32,552 bases of DNA from Acidobacteriota bacterium. Lineage in GTDB: Bacteria; Acidobacteriota; Holophagae; Acanthopleuribacterales; Acanthopleuribacteraceae. Positions 24,105 through 32,055 of this stretch are shown here, in pieces (position 1 is the stretch's first letter; each line of letters opens with the position of its first letter). Below the pieces are notes generated by a model. The model made no database searches, had not been told where the DNA came from, and saw only the letters and a program-made list of their open reading frames with translations. The translations under genes and the position numbers were made by a program. Location: the NCBI GenBank assembly GCA_030066195.1, contig JASJCB010000111.1:1-32552 (forward strand). Direction: 5' to 3'.

Positions 24105-25109
24105 TTATACCTCCCCGCGAATCGCCGTCTGTCGACGCGGCACATTGCCCAACAACAGATCGGCGAGGCCGTCGGCGATCTGAAAACCGGCGTAACGATC
24201 CAGCCAGAACCACTCCCCTACCGGATTCACCTCGATGAAAACGTGACGTCCGTCGGGCGTGAGGATGATGTCCATGGCGCCGTAGTTCAACTGGATGCGA
24301 TCCATCAAAGCCAGGATCTTGGTTTGCACGTCATCGGGAAGTTCGTAGGGCTTCCATAAGCTGCAAAATTCAACACCGCTCTTCCGCCAGTCATCGGTTG
24401 CTTTTTCCGAGGATTGACTGTCGATGGACGCCGCGTAAACCTGAGTCCCCACCACGGTCACCCGCAATTCCAACTGTTTGGGGACTTTGGATTGGAACAT
24501 CATGGGGCACAGCTCCAAACCGGCCAGGTCGTCCAGGTTCTCCGCGTCCAGGGTGTTGGTGAACATGACGTGCTCCACGCCTTCCCGGAAAACCTGGAAG
24601 CTGGACTGCATCTTGGTGATCACGCTGCCGCCGGCGGCAGCGACGAAGGTGCGCACATCGTCGGCGTTGTTGGTAATCAGGGTATCGGGACACTCCAGAC
24701 CCACCGAACGCGCCAGTTCCAGTTGCAGCATCTTGTTTTCGGCGTGTTGCACATTGGTGTAGGGGTCCAATACGAAGGCGTTGGTAGAAAAAAGCAAGCC
24801 GAACAATGTCCGCCTGGCTTCATCGACCGAGGGCGCTCTTAATTGAGGGTCCATATTCCCGGGCAACCCGTCCCCGGTTCGAAAGCGGCGAATATAAACG
24901 GAAGTCAAGTTATCCAGGTCTACCTCGCCGTCTGCCGTAATCAGGCGTTGGCCGTCCAGCCCCTTGCCCAAACCCAGGACCAGGCGCTCTTCAGTGGGGA
25001 AGCGGTCGGTGTTCAAACAGACTGCATTGCCGCCCTTGCGCGAGACGGCGTCAACAACCAGCGGGGTGCACTCGTGGTCGTTGCTATGCGTGATGATCAG
25101 AACCGTCAT
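24105..25109 (-). CDS. ATP-grasp peptide maturase, MvdC/MvdD family (first of pair)
   Basis: This 334-residue ATP-grasp ligase starts MTVLIITHSNDHECTPLVVD. Conserved elements include AENKMLQLELARSVGLECPD, SVITKMQSSF, LELRVTVVGTQVYAASID and LNYGAMDIILTPDGRHVFIE with VNPVGEWFW, which bind Mg-ATP. Microviridin loci also carry two such enzymes, one making esters and the other an amide. Here the putative core lacks Lys, so an amide-forming role is not obvious. The ATG at 25109 follows AAGGAT. This is the first gene of the RiPP operon (this gene, the second ATP-grasp, then the precursor). No transporter or protease is adjacent. Confidence 0.88.
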   Translation of the reverse strand: MTVLIITHSNDHECTPLVVDAVSRKGGNAVCLNTDRFPTEERLVLGLGKGLDGQRLITADGEVDLDNLTSVYIRRFRTGDGLPGNMDPQLRAPSVDEARRTLFGLLFSTNAFVLDPYTNVQHAENKMLQLELARSVGLECPDTLITNNADDVRTFVAAAGGSVITKMQSSFQVFREGVEHVMFTNTLDAENLDDLAGLELCPMMFQSKVPKQLELRVTVVGTQVYAASIDSQSSEKATDDWRKSGVEFCSLWKPYELPDDVQTKILALMDRIQLNYGAMDIILTPDGRHVFIEVNPVGEWFWLDRYAGFQIADGLADLLLGNVPRRQTAIRGEV

Positions 25110-25281
25110 GGGGTATCCTTTTCAAAATAATCCATACCTGAACAACATACGATGCCCGCTCGGGTTTGGCATCATCATATTGGAAATCATCTCGCTTTAG
25201 AGGCAGAAAACTCTTTTTTGGCATTCGCTTTCCGCCCTACCGGACGAGGAAGACATAGAAGTACGCAAGGATCGGTTGAAC

Positions 25282-26745
25282 TTATCGACCGGGTGCTTGG
25301 AAGAGGGGGAATTGGACGTAGAAGGTGGTGTATTTGCCTTCCTCGGAATCGACGCCGATGCTGCCCTTGTGCTCTTCTACGATGGCCTTGGCGATGCTCA
25401 AGCCCAAGCCCGTTCCCTTCTTGCCCGCGCGGTCACCCGGGACCTGGGTGAATTTTTGGAAGATGGTCTCCCGGAAACGTTGGGGGATACCCGAGCCGAA
25501 GTCGGTTACCGAAAATCTTACCCGGTTGTCTTCCAGGCAGGCGCTTATCTCTACCGCTTTGTCCTCCGGCGAGTGCTTGACCGCGTTGGACACCAGGTTT
25601 TCCAGTACCTGGCGCAAAGCGTCCGAATCGGCCCAGATATGCAGGCCGCTTCCTCGCTCCAGAATCTTGACCGGGATGCCCGTGCTGACCGTAAGTCCTT
25701 TAAAGGACAGCTCCAATGCATTCATGAAGCTGCCCACTTCCATGTGCATCTTGTTAAAGATCTGGTGCCCGCTCTCGATCTTTTGCACATGCAGCAACTT
25801 GGCTACCATGCGTAACAGGCGATCGCTGGACTCCAGGGCCATGCTCAACCATTGATTCACCTCGGTAGGCAGGTCTTTCACTTCTTCCAAGACATAGGTC
25901 AGACAGCCGGAAATCCCCGTCAACGGCGAGCGCAACTCGTGGCCGGCCATGGCCAGGAAGCTGTCTTTCATTTGAGCAATCTGCCGCTGTTGGGTGACAT
26001 CGCGGATGATACACAGAATATGACCGCTGTCCAAATGCACCAGGCGCAGTTCCAAGCTGCGCTCCGAACCGCCGGATCGTTGAGTCAACTCCAATTCCCG
26101 GTTTTGTTTGGAGTCTCTGGCCAGGCTCAGGTTGACCTCGACCTCGTCCAGATTGTCCTCGCTGAAGAACGAGCCCAGCGGATAACCGATCCCGCTTGCC
26201 GGGGGCAGCAAGTCGGTATTGTGCTCGATGATCTTCCCCTCGTGATCGACCACCAGGTAGGTGTCCGGGATGGCAAGCAGAAGGTCTTTTTGCTGCTGTC
26301 TTTTCCGTCTTAGTTCCGCTTCCTTGCGTTCCAGGGTTTCGTGGGCCAACAACAGGTCCCGTGCCTGCTGTAACATCTTGGCTTTGGCCTCGTAGTCGAA
26401 CATCAGGGGACCGATAAACATCAGCGGCGCACCTTCTAAATTCATGGCAATCGCTTCAAGAGGTACGCTGCCGTTTTCCAGCGGTTCTTCCCAAATGCCC
26501 GAACGCAGCAGTTGTTTGTCGGTCTGCCCCCAGAAGAAATCGGCCTCGGGCCAGAAACATTCCAGGAAGGGATACGCCTCGGTGAGAACCTCGCGATTGA
26601 TCTCAAAGCCTTCCCACTCGCGCTCGGTGAACCATAGGGGAGCGTGTGACGGATTGGCGTTGAAGGTTTGCAAGTCAGGCGAGACGTGCATCACCAGGGT
26701 GTCGAACAGGCTGAAATACCGCTGAACTTCTTTCGAGGGTTTCAT
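25282..26745 (-). CDS. Soluble histidine kinase with PAS-like domain
   Basis: This protein has 487 residues. The N-terminus (1-125) is an unrecognised sensory region. A short helical linker follows, then a PAS-like domain (about 154-255, IPDTYLVVDHEGKIIEHN). HisKA follows with phospho-acceptor H269 in AMAGHELRSPL, then HATPase_c with the N box (VLENLVSNAVKHSP), G1 (FSVTDFGSGIP) and G2 (GKKGTGLGLSIA). There is no membrane segment or receiver domain; the partner regulator is not in the window. It is the last gene of the coiled-coil/OmpA/GTPase/kinase operon, its ATG overlapping the GTPase stop (ATGA). This arrangement suggests it senses or relays the state of the GTPase or envelope complex. Confidence 0.88.
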   Translation of the reverse strand: MKPSKEVQRYFSLFDTLVMHVSPDLQTFNANPSHAPLWFTEREWEGFEINREVLTEAYPFLECFWPEADFFWGQTDKQLLRSGIWEEPLENGSVPLEAIAMNLEGAPLMFIGPLMFDYEAKAKMLQQARDLLLAHETLERKEAELRRKRQQQKDLLLAIPDTYLVVDHEGKIIEHNTDLLPPASGIGYPLGSFFSEDNLDEVEVNLSLARDSKQNRELELTQRSGGSERSLELRLVHLDSGHILCIIRDVTQQRQIAQMKDSFLAMAGHELRSPLTGISGCLTYVLEEVKDLPTEVNQWLSMALESSDRLLRMVAKLLHVQKIESGHQIFNKMHMEVGSFMNALELSFKGLTVSTGIPVKILERGSGLHIWADSDALRQVLENLVSNAVKHSPEDKAVEISACLEDNRVRFSVTDFGSGIPQRFRETIFQKFTQVPGDRAGKKGTGLGLSIAKAIVEEHKGSIGVDSEEGKYTTFYVQFPLFQAPGR

Positions 26746-27254
26746 CTTTCAGGCCCCTCCTTTCGCAACATGGCTTCGGTGAGTGCGCGAAACGCCTCCT
26801 CTACCTGCTCGCCCGTTTTGGCGCTGGTTTTGAGGACTTGCCAGCCCATATCCCGCAGCTTGGAAATTTGCTCTTCCGGCATACTCCATTCATCGCGAAG
26901 GTCCCACTTGTTGAGCAGGAGGATTCGGGGAAGCGGGCCCATGGTCCGGTCCAGGTTTTCGGCAATGTCAACGGCAACCTCGAGCGTAGCGGGTCGTGTG
27001 CCGTCCACCACTAAAAGAAAGCCCGATGAACCGGCCAGGTAAGAGGAGCGAATGGTCTGGAAACGGTCGGCGCCGTTAAGGTCCCAAATCAAGAGCAGTG
27101 CGCTGCCCACGGCCGTTTCCACCTGCTTGCGGTCGATCTTGACGCCGACGGTGGTGAGGTATTTCTCCGAAAAGATTCCGTGGACGAATTGCTTGATCAG
27201 ACTGGTCTTTCCTACCGAAAAACTGCCCAACAAACAAATTTTCTTCTTGATCAT
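26742..27254 (-). CDS. Rab/Ras-like small GTPase
   Basis: This is a 170-residue small GTPase. G1: GSFSVGKTS (10-18). The switch I Thr is probably T35 in YLTTVGVK. G3: WDLNGADRF (57-65). G4: NKWD. G5: TSAK. The position equivalent to Ras Gln61 is Ala62, so intrinsic hydrolysis should be slow unless a partner supplies the catalytic group. It lacks a C-terminal Cys motif for lipidation. The start is taken at 27254 (GAGG 6 bases upstream) rather than the in-frame ATG at 27266, which overlaps the preceding stop without a ribosome site. It is flanked in one operon by an OmpA-domain protein and a histidine kinase. It is distinct in sequence from typical MglA, lacking the MglA PxTGxxQ-like segment as far as I can see. 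Confidence 0.88.
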   Translation of the reverse strand: MIKKKICLLGSFSVGKTSLIKQFVHGIFSEKYLTTVGVKIDRKQVETAVGSALLLIWDLNGADRFQTIRSSYLAGSSGFLLVVDGTRPATLEVAVDIAENLDRTMGPLPRILLLNKWDLRDEWSMPEEQISKLRDMGWQVLKTSAKTGEQVEEAFRALTEAMLRKEGPER

Positions 27255-27262
27255 GGATTGCC

Positions 27263-28978
27263 TCATGGTTTGGTTTGGATTTGTACCGTAAGCTGGACTC
27301 GTCTCATGCGTTCCGGATTCAAGTCGGCCGTCGCGCCGGACGAGCCTCGTCCCTCCGTAAGCATACGCCCCGGATCGATACCTTCCGCAACCAAAAAGTC
27401 TGCCACGGAACGCGCCCGTTGAGAACTGATTTTCAGGTTATATTCCTCTGAGCCCATGCTGTCTGAATACCCGGCAACAACAAGGACGATGTCCTTGTCC
27501 AACTCATCGGCCAGGGCAAAGAGCCGCTGAACCCGAGGCGCCGCTTCTTGGATTTTGGGGCTCAGCGTATCGCTCAGTTCGGTCTCGTTGACATTGAAAT
27601 AGATGACCCAGTTTTCCAATGCGGCCGCCTCGACCTGGAATTGCTTGTTCTTCTCGGCGATGGGATCCACTGCCGCCTCGAGCCCCGAGAGGTCCCACGC
27701 GGTAATGCCCGGCAGTAGTGGAAGAAGCTTTTCGGTTTGGCGCCGCCAGGGGACGTCTGCCTTGCCGCGAAAAACCAGGACACCGTCCTGAAGATCCAAG
27801 TCGACCTCCGGGGGCGGATTCACGGCGCGACGCACCCGTGAAAGGAGGAACGAACCTTCCAGCGACAGGTAGGACTGAAGATCCGCGGTAACGGGACGGC
27901 TGAGGGAAGCTCCTGCCAACACGGATTCCAGGGGTTCGGCCAACGGGTCCTTGAGACCCTCGATATGGTAGTTGCCCGCCGCCGCCCGAGCCCGCGTGAG
28001 TCGGTAACCTTGCTCTTGTTGCAGGGTTTCGCGAATCACGGTCAGGTCTCGATGGACCACGTAGCGCGTCCAGCTGATCCACCCCAAAAGGGCGGCGACC
28101 AACATGGCGATGGCCAGGCCGGTGAGCCGGGTATTTTTATTTTCCTTCTGCTGAAGCTGACTGACCATGCAGTTGTCCAGTTGATCCTGAGCGGCTTCAA
28201 AGGGCTCGGTATCACCGGAAAAATGTTCCAGGTCGCGGGCAAAGCCGAAATGAATTTCCTCCAGGTTCACCTGCAAAACCTGGCGCAGGGCTTCCGGGGG
28301 ATGCCCGCGGATGACAGCGGCCAGGTAGGCATATGGGCCGGGCTCCACCCACACGGTGAGGTCGTCCAGTTGCAAGGAGGCAAGCATACTTTCCTGGTCT
28401 ACCCGAAAGGAATCCTTGACGAAGTCCTGGATAGCGGTGAACATGGAGGACACCACCTCGGTCTCGGTAAGCTCGGCGCCGATGCCCTTGTGGTGGAGCA
28501 GTAGACCCGTTTCACGGTGGATGAGAAAGACCTCTTCTACGCGAAAGACAAGGGTATTGGCCAGCACCACCTCGATATAGGGCCGACCGCTGCGCCGGGC
28601 CTGCCAACGCCATTTGAGACTGCGCGGTGAAAGCCGTGTCTCCAGGACCTCGTTGATCTGTTGCAACATCCGCTGCCAGGCTTCGCCGACGGCCTTGCGC
28701 ACGGCGCGCCCGATGACGGGAAACAGGATATCGGCCAGCAGCTTGGGATTTTTGCGGATGGATTTTTTAAAGGCCTCTTCGATCAGCGGCGAGAGTGCTC
28801 GCGCCAGTAAGGTATTGTCTTCATGGCTCCGACGCACGGCAATGGGCAGGGCCCGGCTGACATGGTCGGCCAGTCGTTGCGGGTCCAACAACCGGGCCTC
28901 CAGGTCCTCCAGATGCTCCTGCTCCGGCCGCAGCAACAGGGTACGCAGTTCTTCGAAATGAGATTGGTCTCGGGACAT
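27263..28978 (-). CDS. OmpA-domain membrane protein with large N-terminal cytosolic region
   Basis: This 571-residue protein has a cytoplasmic-looking N-terminal region (1-280) that is helical at the start, with IRKNPKLLADILFPVIGRAV. A single transmembrane helix (284-306) follows, then a periplasmic linker and a C-terminal OmpA-like peptidoglycan-binding domain (about 459-571, with VVAGYSDSMGSEEYNLKISS and RARSVADFLVAEGI). The topology would connect the cell wall to cytosolic partners such as the Rab-like GTPase encoded next. The ATG at 28978 has AAGGGG 8 bases upstream. It lies 12 bp after the coiled-coil gene stop, and 8 bp separate it from the GTPase start. The N-terminal family is not one I can name. 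The design resembles OmpA/GTPase operons I recall from cyanobacteria, but that comparison is unverified. Confidence 0.85.
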   Translation of the reverse strand: MSRDQSHFEELRTLLLRPEQEHLEDLEARLLDPQRLADHVSRALPIAVRRSHEDNTLLARALSPLIEEAFKKSIRKNPKLLADILFPVIGRAVRKAVGEAWQRMLQQINEVLETRLSPRSLKWRWQARRSGRPYIEVVLANTLVFRVEEVFLIHRETGLLLHHKGIGAELTETEVVSSMFTAIQDFVKDSFRVDQESMLASLQLDDLTVWVEPGPYAYLAAVIRGHPPEALRQVLQVNLEEIHFGFARDLEHFSGDTEPFEAAQDQLDNCMVSQLQQKENKNTRLTGLAIAMLVAALLGWISWTRYVVHRDLTVIRETLQQEQGYRLTRARAAAGNYHIEGLKDPLAEPLESVLAGASLSRPVTADLQSYLSLEGSFLLSRVRRAVNPPPEVDLDLQDGVLVFRGKADVPWRRQTEKLLPLLPGITAWDLSGLEAAVDPIAEKNKQFQVEAAALENWVIYFNVNETELSDTLSPKIQEAAPRVQRLFALADELDKDIVLVVAGYSDSMGSEEYNLKISSQRARSVADFLVAEGIDPGRMLTEGRGSSGATADLNPERMRRVQLTVQIQTKP

Positions 28979-28990
28979 GTGTGCGGCCCC

Positions 28991-29569
28991 TTAGCCGGCA
29001 TCCTCCTCGTGATCGTCGCCCAAGCGAACGGCGATCTCCGAGAACATCTGGGCCAGGGCGGCCCGATCCGTCTTGCTGTTGTGTAATTGAGCCGCCTTGG
29101 ATGCCAGCGAGTTCTTCAGAGTTTCGTAATTCTTTTCCGCCGCATCGGTCAAGTTCTTGGCCTGGTCCAAGATCATCTTGCGCAGGTCGCGCGCCGTTTC
29201 ATCCAAGGTTTCTTCCAACGAAGAAATTTTATTTTGCGAACCGCGTTTATGATCGTCCTGGCGTTCCGTCAGTCGTTCGGTGTCTTGTTGACGCTCGGTT
29301 TGTTCTTTCTTGATCTTGCTGTTGACGGAACTCAGTTCTCCCTTGACGAATTCTTCCAGGATTTCCAGGCGACTTTTGAAATCTTTCTGCGCCTGTTCCA
29401 ACTCGGTGGTAATCATTTCTTCCAAGTCGTTAAAACGCTTGTCGTATTCCTTCAGCTGGGCTCCAAAGAGAATATCGCGAACCTGGTCCAGATTACCGTC
29501 GGAGATCAGGCTTTTCCCGCTGATTTCCGTGGCGCCTTCCGCATTGGACTGAGCAGTTTTCTTTGCCAT
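28991..29569 (-). CDS. Coiled-coil protein
   Basis: This is a 192-residue, highly charged protein. A long helical/coiled-coil region (about 30-165) is interrupted by a hydrophilic linker (ERQQDTERLTERQDDHKRG, about 92-110). It has no signal peptide or membrane segment. It ends in an acidic tail (GDDHEEDAG). The start has AAGGAAGG upstream at good spacing. It is the first gene of the operon leading to the OmpA-domain, GTPase and kinase genes, driven by a well-formed promoter at 29699-29727. The function is probably structural, as a scaffold or filament-like partner of the OmpA protein's cytosolic part. No family is recognised. Confidence 0.8.
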   Translation of the reverse strand: MAKKTAQSNAEGATEISGKSLISDGNLDQVRDILFGAQLKEYDKRFNDLEEMITTELEQAQKDFKSRLEILEEFVKGELSSVNSKIKKEQTERQQDTERLTERQDDHKRGSQNKISSLEETLDETARDLRKMILDQAKNLTDAAEKNYETLKNSLASKAAQLHNSKTDRAALAQMFSEIAVRLGDDHEEDAG

Positions 29570-29698
29570 AGCACACCTTCCTTAGCTTGTTTGCAGGCTG
29601 CCGCGCTCAGCTGGAGGACGAAGCTCAATGCCTCACCCAATTCCGCCCTCTCGCTGAAGCAAGAAATAAAATGTTCATATCTCCGTTGAACTAATATG

Positions 29699-29727
29699 AT
29701 TATGCGGCTCATCACCCTTATTCTCAA
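29699..29727 (-). promoter_or_regulatory. Sigma70-type promoter of the coiled-coil/OmpA/GTPase/kinase operon
   Basis: On the minus strand TTGAGA (29722-29727) and CATAAT (29699-29704) are separated by 17 bp. The leader to the coiled-coil gene is about 120 nt. Both boxes match consensus at most positions. Confidence 0.55.
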
Positions 29728-29795
29728 ACGAAAGCCGGGGGTTGTCAATAGATTTCCACAAGCTTATTTTATATCGTTAAGAAGCTGTCATGAGC

Positions 29796-30545
29796 TCAGC
29801 CGACATGGGATTGTACAACCAACATGGTCATATCGTCGTGGTCCAATGCGCCGCCGGTATGCGCTTGTACGGTTTCCAGCATCCCTTCCTTGACCCTCTT
29901 GGGCGATTCACCGGCAAGTTCGGTCAGGGCGGTGCGCATGCGTTGTTCGCCGAACAGTTCGCCGTCCGGGGAGGGCGCTTCCAAAAGGCCGTCGGTATAG
30001 ATGAATAATTGATCACCGTCGGCCAGGCGCGTGGTCTGCTGTTCGTAGGGCGAATCGCGCACCACGCCCAGCGGCAGGTTGGTCGCGCGAACCCGGGGAA
30101 TAGTTGCCTTCTCCCACTGGTCGCTGCCCCCGCGACGAATAAGCATGGGCGGGTGGCCGGCGTAGGTGAAGTAGAGATTGCTGTCTTTAACGATCAGGCC
30201 GGCGACGGCCATGGTGGTCATGGCGGTCAAGCCGCGTTCCTCTACCTTGTTGTTCAGGCGTTGAACCATGGCGTTGCCGTGCTGGTCGTTCATATGATCG
30301 CGGAGTTCGCGGTAGACCCAATCACTCATGTCGCTGACGGTTTTACCGTGGCCCACCACATCGGCGACGGCAATACGGGTCAACCGGTCACCGCAGCAAA
30401 CGCTCAGGTAGTAGATATCGCCGCCCTTGCCGCCCTCGGCCGAACGGGCATACAGACTGGCGCTGATGGCGCCGGTTTCCAGATCTTTATCGGCATCGGC
30501 GATGCCGCCCCAGACTTCACCTTTACAAATGCGGAAGCTACCCAT
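29796..30545 (-). CDS. SpoIIE/RsbU-type PP2C serine phosphatase
   Basis: This is a 249-residue stand-alone phosphatase of the SpoIIE type, Mn/Mg-dependent, which usually dephosphorylates STAS or anti-sigma-antagonist proteins. Visible motifs are VADVVGHGKTVSDM (metal-binding D and the GHG turn), YAGHPPMLIRR, IYTDGLLEAP and the terminal DHDDMTMLVV. The N-terminal RICKGEVWGGIADAD segment is also typical of this subgroup. The ATG at 30545 is chosen because GGGAGGAGG precedes it; the in-frame upstream ATG at 30566 would overlap that site. It is upstream of the coiled-coil operon on the same strand, separated by a 226-bp gap with its own promoter. It may act in the same signalling system as the giant kinase. 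Confidence 0.87.
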   Translation of the reverse strand: MGSFRICKGEVWGGIADADKDLETGAISASLYARSAEGGKGGDIYYLSVCCGDRLTRIAVADVVGHGKTVSDMSDWVYRELRDHMNDQHGNAMVQRLNNKVEERGLTAMTTMAVAGLIVKDSNLYFTYAGHPPMLIRRGGSDQWEKATIPRVRATNLPLGVVRDSPYEQQTTRLADGDQLFIYTDGLLEAPSPDGELFGEQRMRTALTELAGESPKRVKEGMLETVQAHTGGALDHDDMTMLVVQSHVG

Positions 30546-30757
30546 GACGTCCTCCTCCCGGTTCAATCCTAACCTTAAACGGATCGAGTTGGAATGAGTT
30601 TCGTGAAGGATAAGGTGTTCTACCGCTGATGAACCATCGTAAACGCAAATCGATTACGGCCGAAGCACCGTGATCAGTTTAGGCTACGATGGCAACATCA
30701 CAGAAGGGCAGCGCCTTGAATGCATGACGAGTTGGAGACCCGGAGAATCGATCGAAT

Positions 30758-30895
30758 TTGAAAACTCTTTCTGAGCCTCAGGTAAAACAGCTACTTGAAA
30801 GGTTAAGATTAAGCGAACGTTTAATCGCAGAGGGACATGGCATCGATCAAGACGATCTCTTTGCAGAGTTGGACGAGGAATACCTCAACACTTGA
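30758..30895 (+). CDS. Possible small protein, 45 residues
   Basis: A frame from a TTG at 30758 encodes 45 residues, rich in Leu, Glu and Arg (KQLLERLRLSERLIAEGHGI, then an acidic tail DQDDLFAELDEEYLNT). The composition looks like a real amphipathic helix protein, but the start is TTG with GGAG 12 bases upstream (long spacing) and there are no neighbours in the same direction. A stem-loop at 30932-30967 follows. It could be a small regulator, an antitoxin-like protein or a gene remnant. I do not recognise it. Confidence 0.3.
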   Translation: MKTLSEPQVKQLLERLRLSERLIAEGHGIDQDDLFAELDEEYLNT

Positions 30896-30931
30896 ATTTG
30901 AAGTTATATAGGTCTTCAAACGCTCAGGAAA

Positions 30932-30967
30932 CAGGAACCGGGCGGCCGGGGGCGGTCCGGTTTCCTG
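30932..30967. terminator. GC-rich stem-loop, possible bidirectional terminator
   Basis: CAGGAACCGG pairs with CCGGTTTCCTG (one bulge) around a GC-rich loop. Read on the minus strand the stem is followed by TTTCC, a weak T-tract. It lies about 48 bp past the lipoprotein stop and about 37 bp past the putative small protein stop, so it could end either transcript. Confidence 0.4.
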
Positions 30968-31014
30968 CGTCAAGAGTAGACGGTAATCTTACAGGTCGTA
31001 GATAGTCAGACGTA

Positions 31015-32055
31015 TTAACTTCCCCTTCCGATCAACTCAGGTGGGAGCTTGTATTTCAAAATCAAATTCCGAGCAGAGTCATAGACAAAGAGTGTAGATC
31101 CGTGTGCGGCAATAAAGCGACAGGTGATGCTTCCCCCATCTCTCCCTTTGATCTTGTAGTTTACTCCTTCGCCAATTTGGTCGCCTGATACATCGATGAT
31201 AAACAAATTGTTCGAAGTTTTATCATCGCCAACATGGCGAAACAATAATTTATCATTTATCAATGTAGCATCATGAGCCAATTGAAAGGTACTATCCTTT
31301 AGTCTTTTAGGGTTTTCTCTAAAGAAATTTTCTACCTTTTTAGTGAATGCAATAAAGGTTGGATCATAGGCAAGCTTTCGCTGACGCAAAAGTTTGCCTT
31401 CCGGACTGTAGATTTCGATGGTTGCCGATCCGGCACTAAGAGAAACTAGGTTTCCCGATCGGTTGAAGGAAAGAAAGCGAGCATTTTCTTCGGAACGCTG
31501 TATCGGTTCCGTGTGTTCCCCTAACCATGTCCCGAAGCCGCGCAAGAAATTACCGTTTAGGTCATAAACCCCTATCGGTTCAGACAAACCTGGGGTCGAT
31601 AGGTAAACATTCATTGATTCATCAACGGCCATGCGAGTTGCGGGAGAGGAGGCCTGGAGTGTAATTTTTTGCACAAAAGCGCCCTGATTATCGAACACGT
31701 TAATAAAGAGGTATCTATCTAACGCAAAAACAAGGTCTTCCCGGATCGCAAGATTGGTCAGGTTCGAAAATTCACCGGGGCCTTGTCCCGACCCGCCGAA
31801 CACCTGCCCAAGTTTCCCTTCATGGGTGTACTTATTGATGCTGTTGCTTCGCTCGCCTACGTAGATATAGTTGTCATCCACACACAAGCCGCGCCCTTCA
31901 ACGAATATACTTTCCGGCAAATCGAGGTTGAAGAAGGAGTAGGGCAGAAGATCTGCCCTAGGTTTGGTTGTCTTTTTTTGTTCGCATGCGCTGAGAAAGA
32001 CACATAACGAAACAATCGTGAGTTGAGTTAGCTTTAGCACGAAGAGTACCCACAC
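31015..32055 (-). CDS. Lipoprotein with 6-bladed beta-propeller-type repeats
   Basis: This is a 346-residue protein with a type II signal peptide: hydrophobic segment (residues 4-21) and lipobox LSAC with Cys24. The mature part contains NHL/6-bladed propeller-like repeats: GLCVDDNYIYVGERSNSI, VFGGSGQGPGEFSNLTNLAI, VFDNQGAFVQKI, VYDLNGNFLRGFG, IYSPEGKLLRQ and LFIIDVSGD. It is likely an outer-membrane or periplasmic lipoprotein that binds a partner or ligand. The start is GTG at 32055, and the first 22 bases overlap the end of the upstream Cys-rich protein gene; a GTG at 32040 is an alternative. The base composition is more AT-rich than the rest of the window. Confidence 0.82.
   Translation of the reverse strand: MWVLFVLKLTQLTIVSLCVFLSACEQKKTTKPRADLLPYSFFNLDLPESIFVEGRGLCVDDNYIYVGERSNSINKYTHEGKLGQVFGGSGQGPGEFSNLTNLAIREDLVFALDRYLFINVFDNQGAFVQKITLQASSPATRMAVDESMNVYLSTPGLSEPIGVYDLNGNFLRGFGTWLGEHTEPIQRSEENARFLSFNRSGNLVSLSAGSATIEIYSPEGKLLRQRKLAYDPTFIAFTKKVENFFRENPKRLKDSTFQLAHDATLINDKLLFRHVGDDKTSNNLFIIDVSGDQIGEGVNYKIKGRDGGSITCRFIAAHGSTLFVYDSARNLILKYKLPPELIGRGS

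Noticed and set aside
26742..27254. MglA polarity GTPase
   Set aside because: The G motifs are closer to Rab/Ras type, no MglB (roadblock) gene is adjacent and the MglA-specific active-site segment is not seen.
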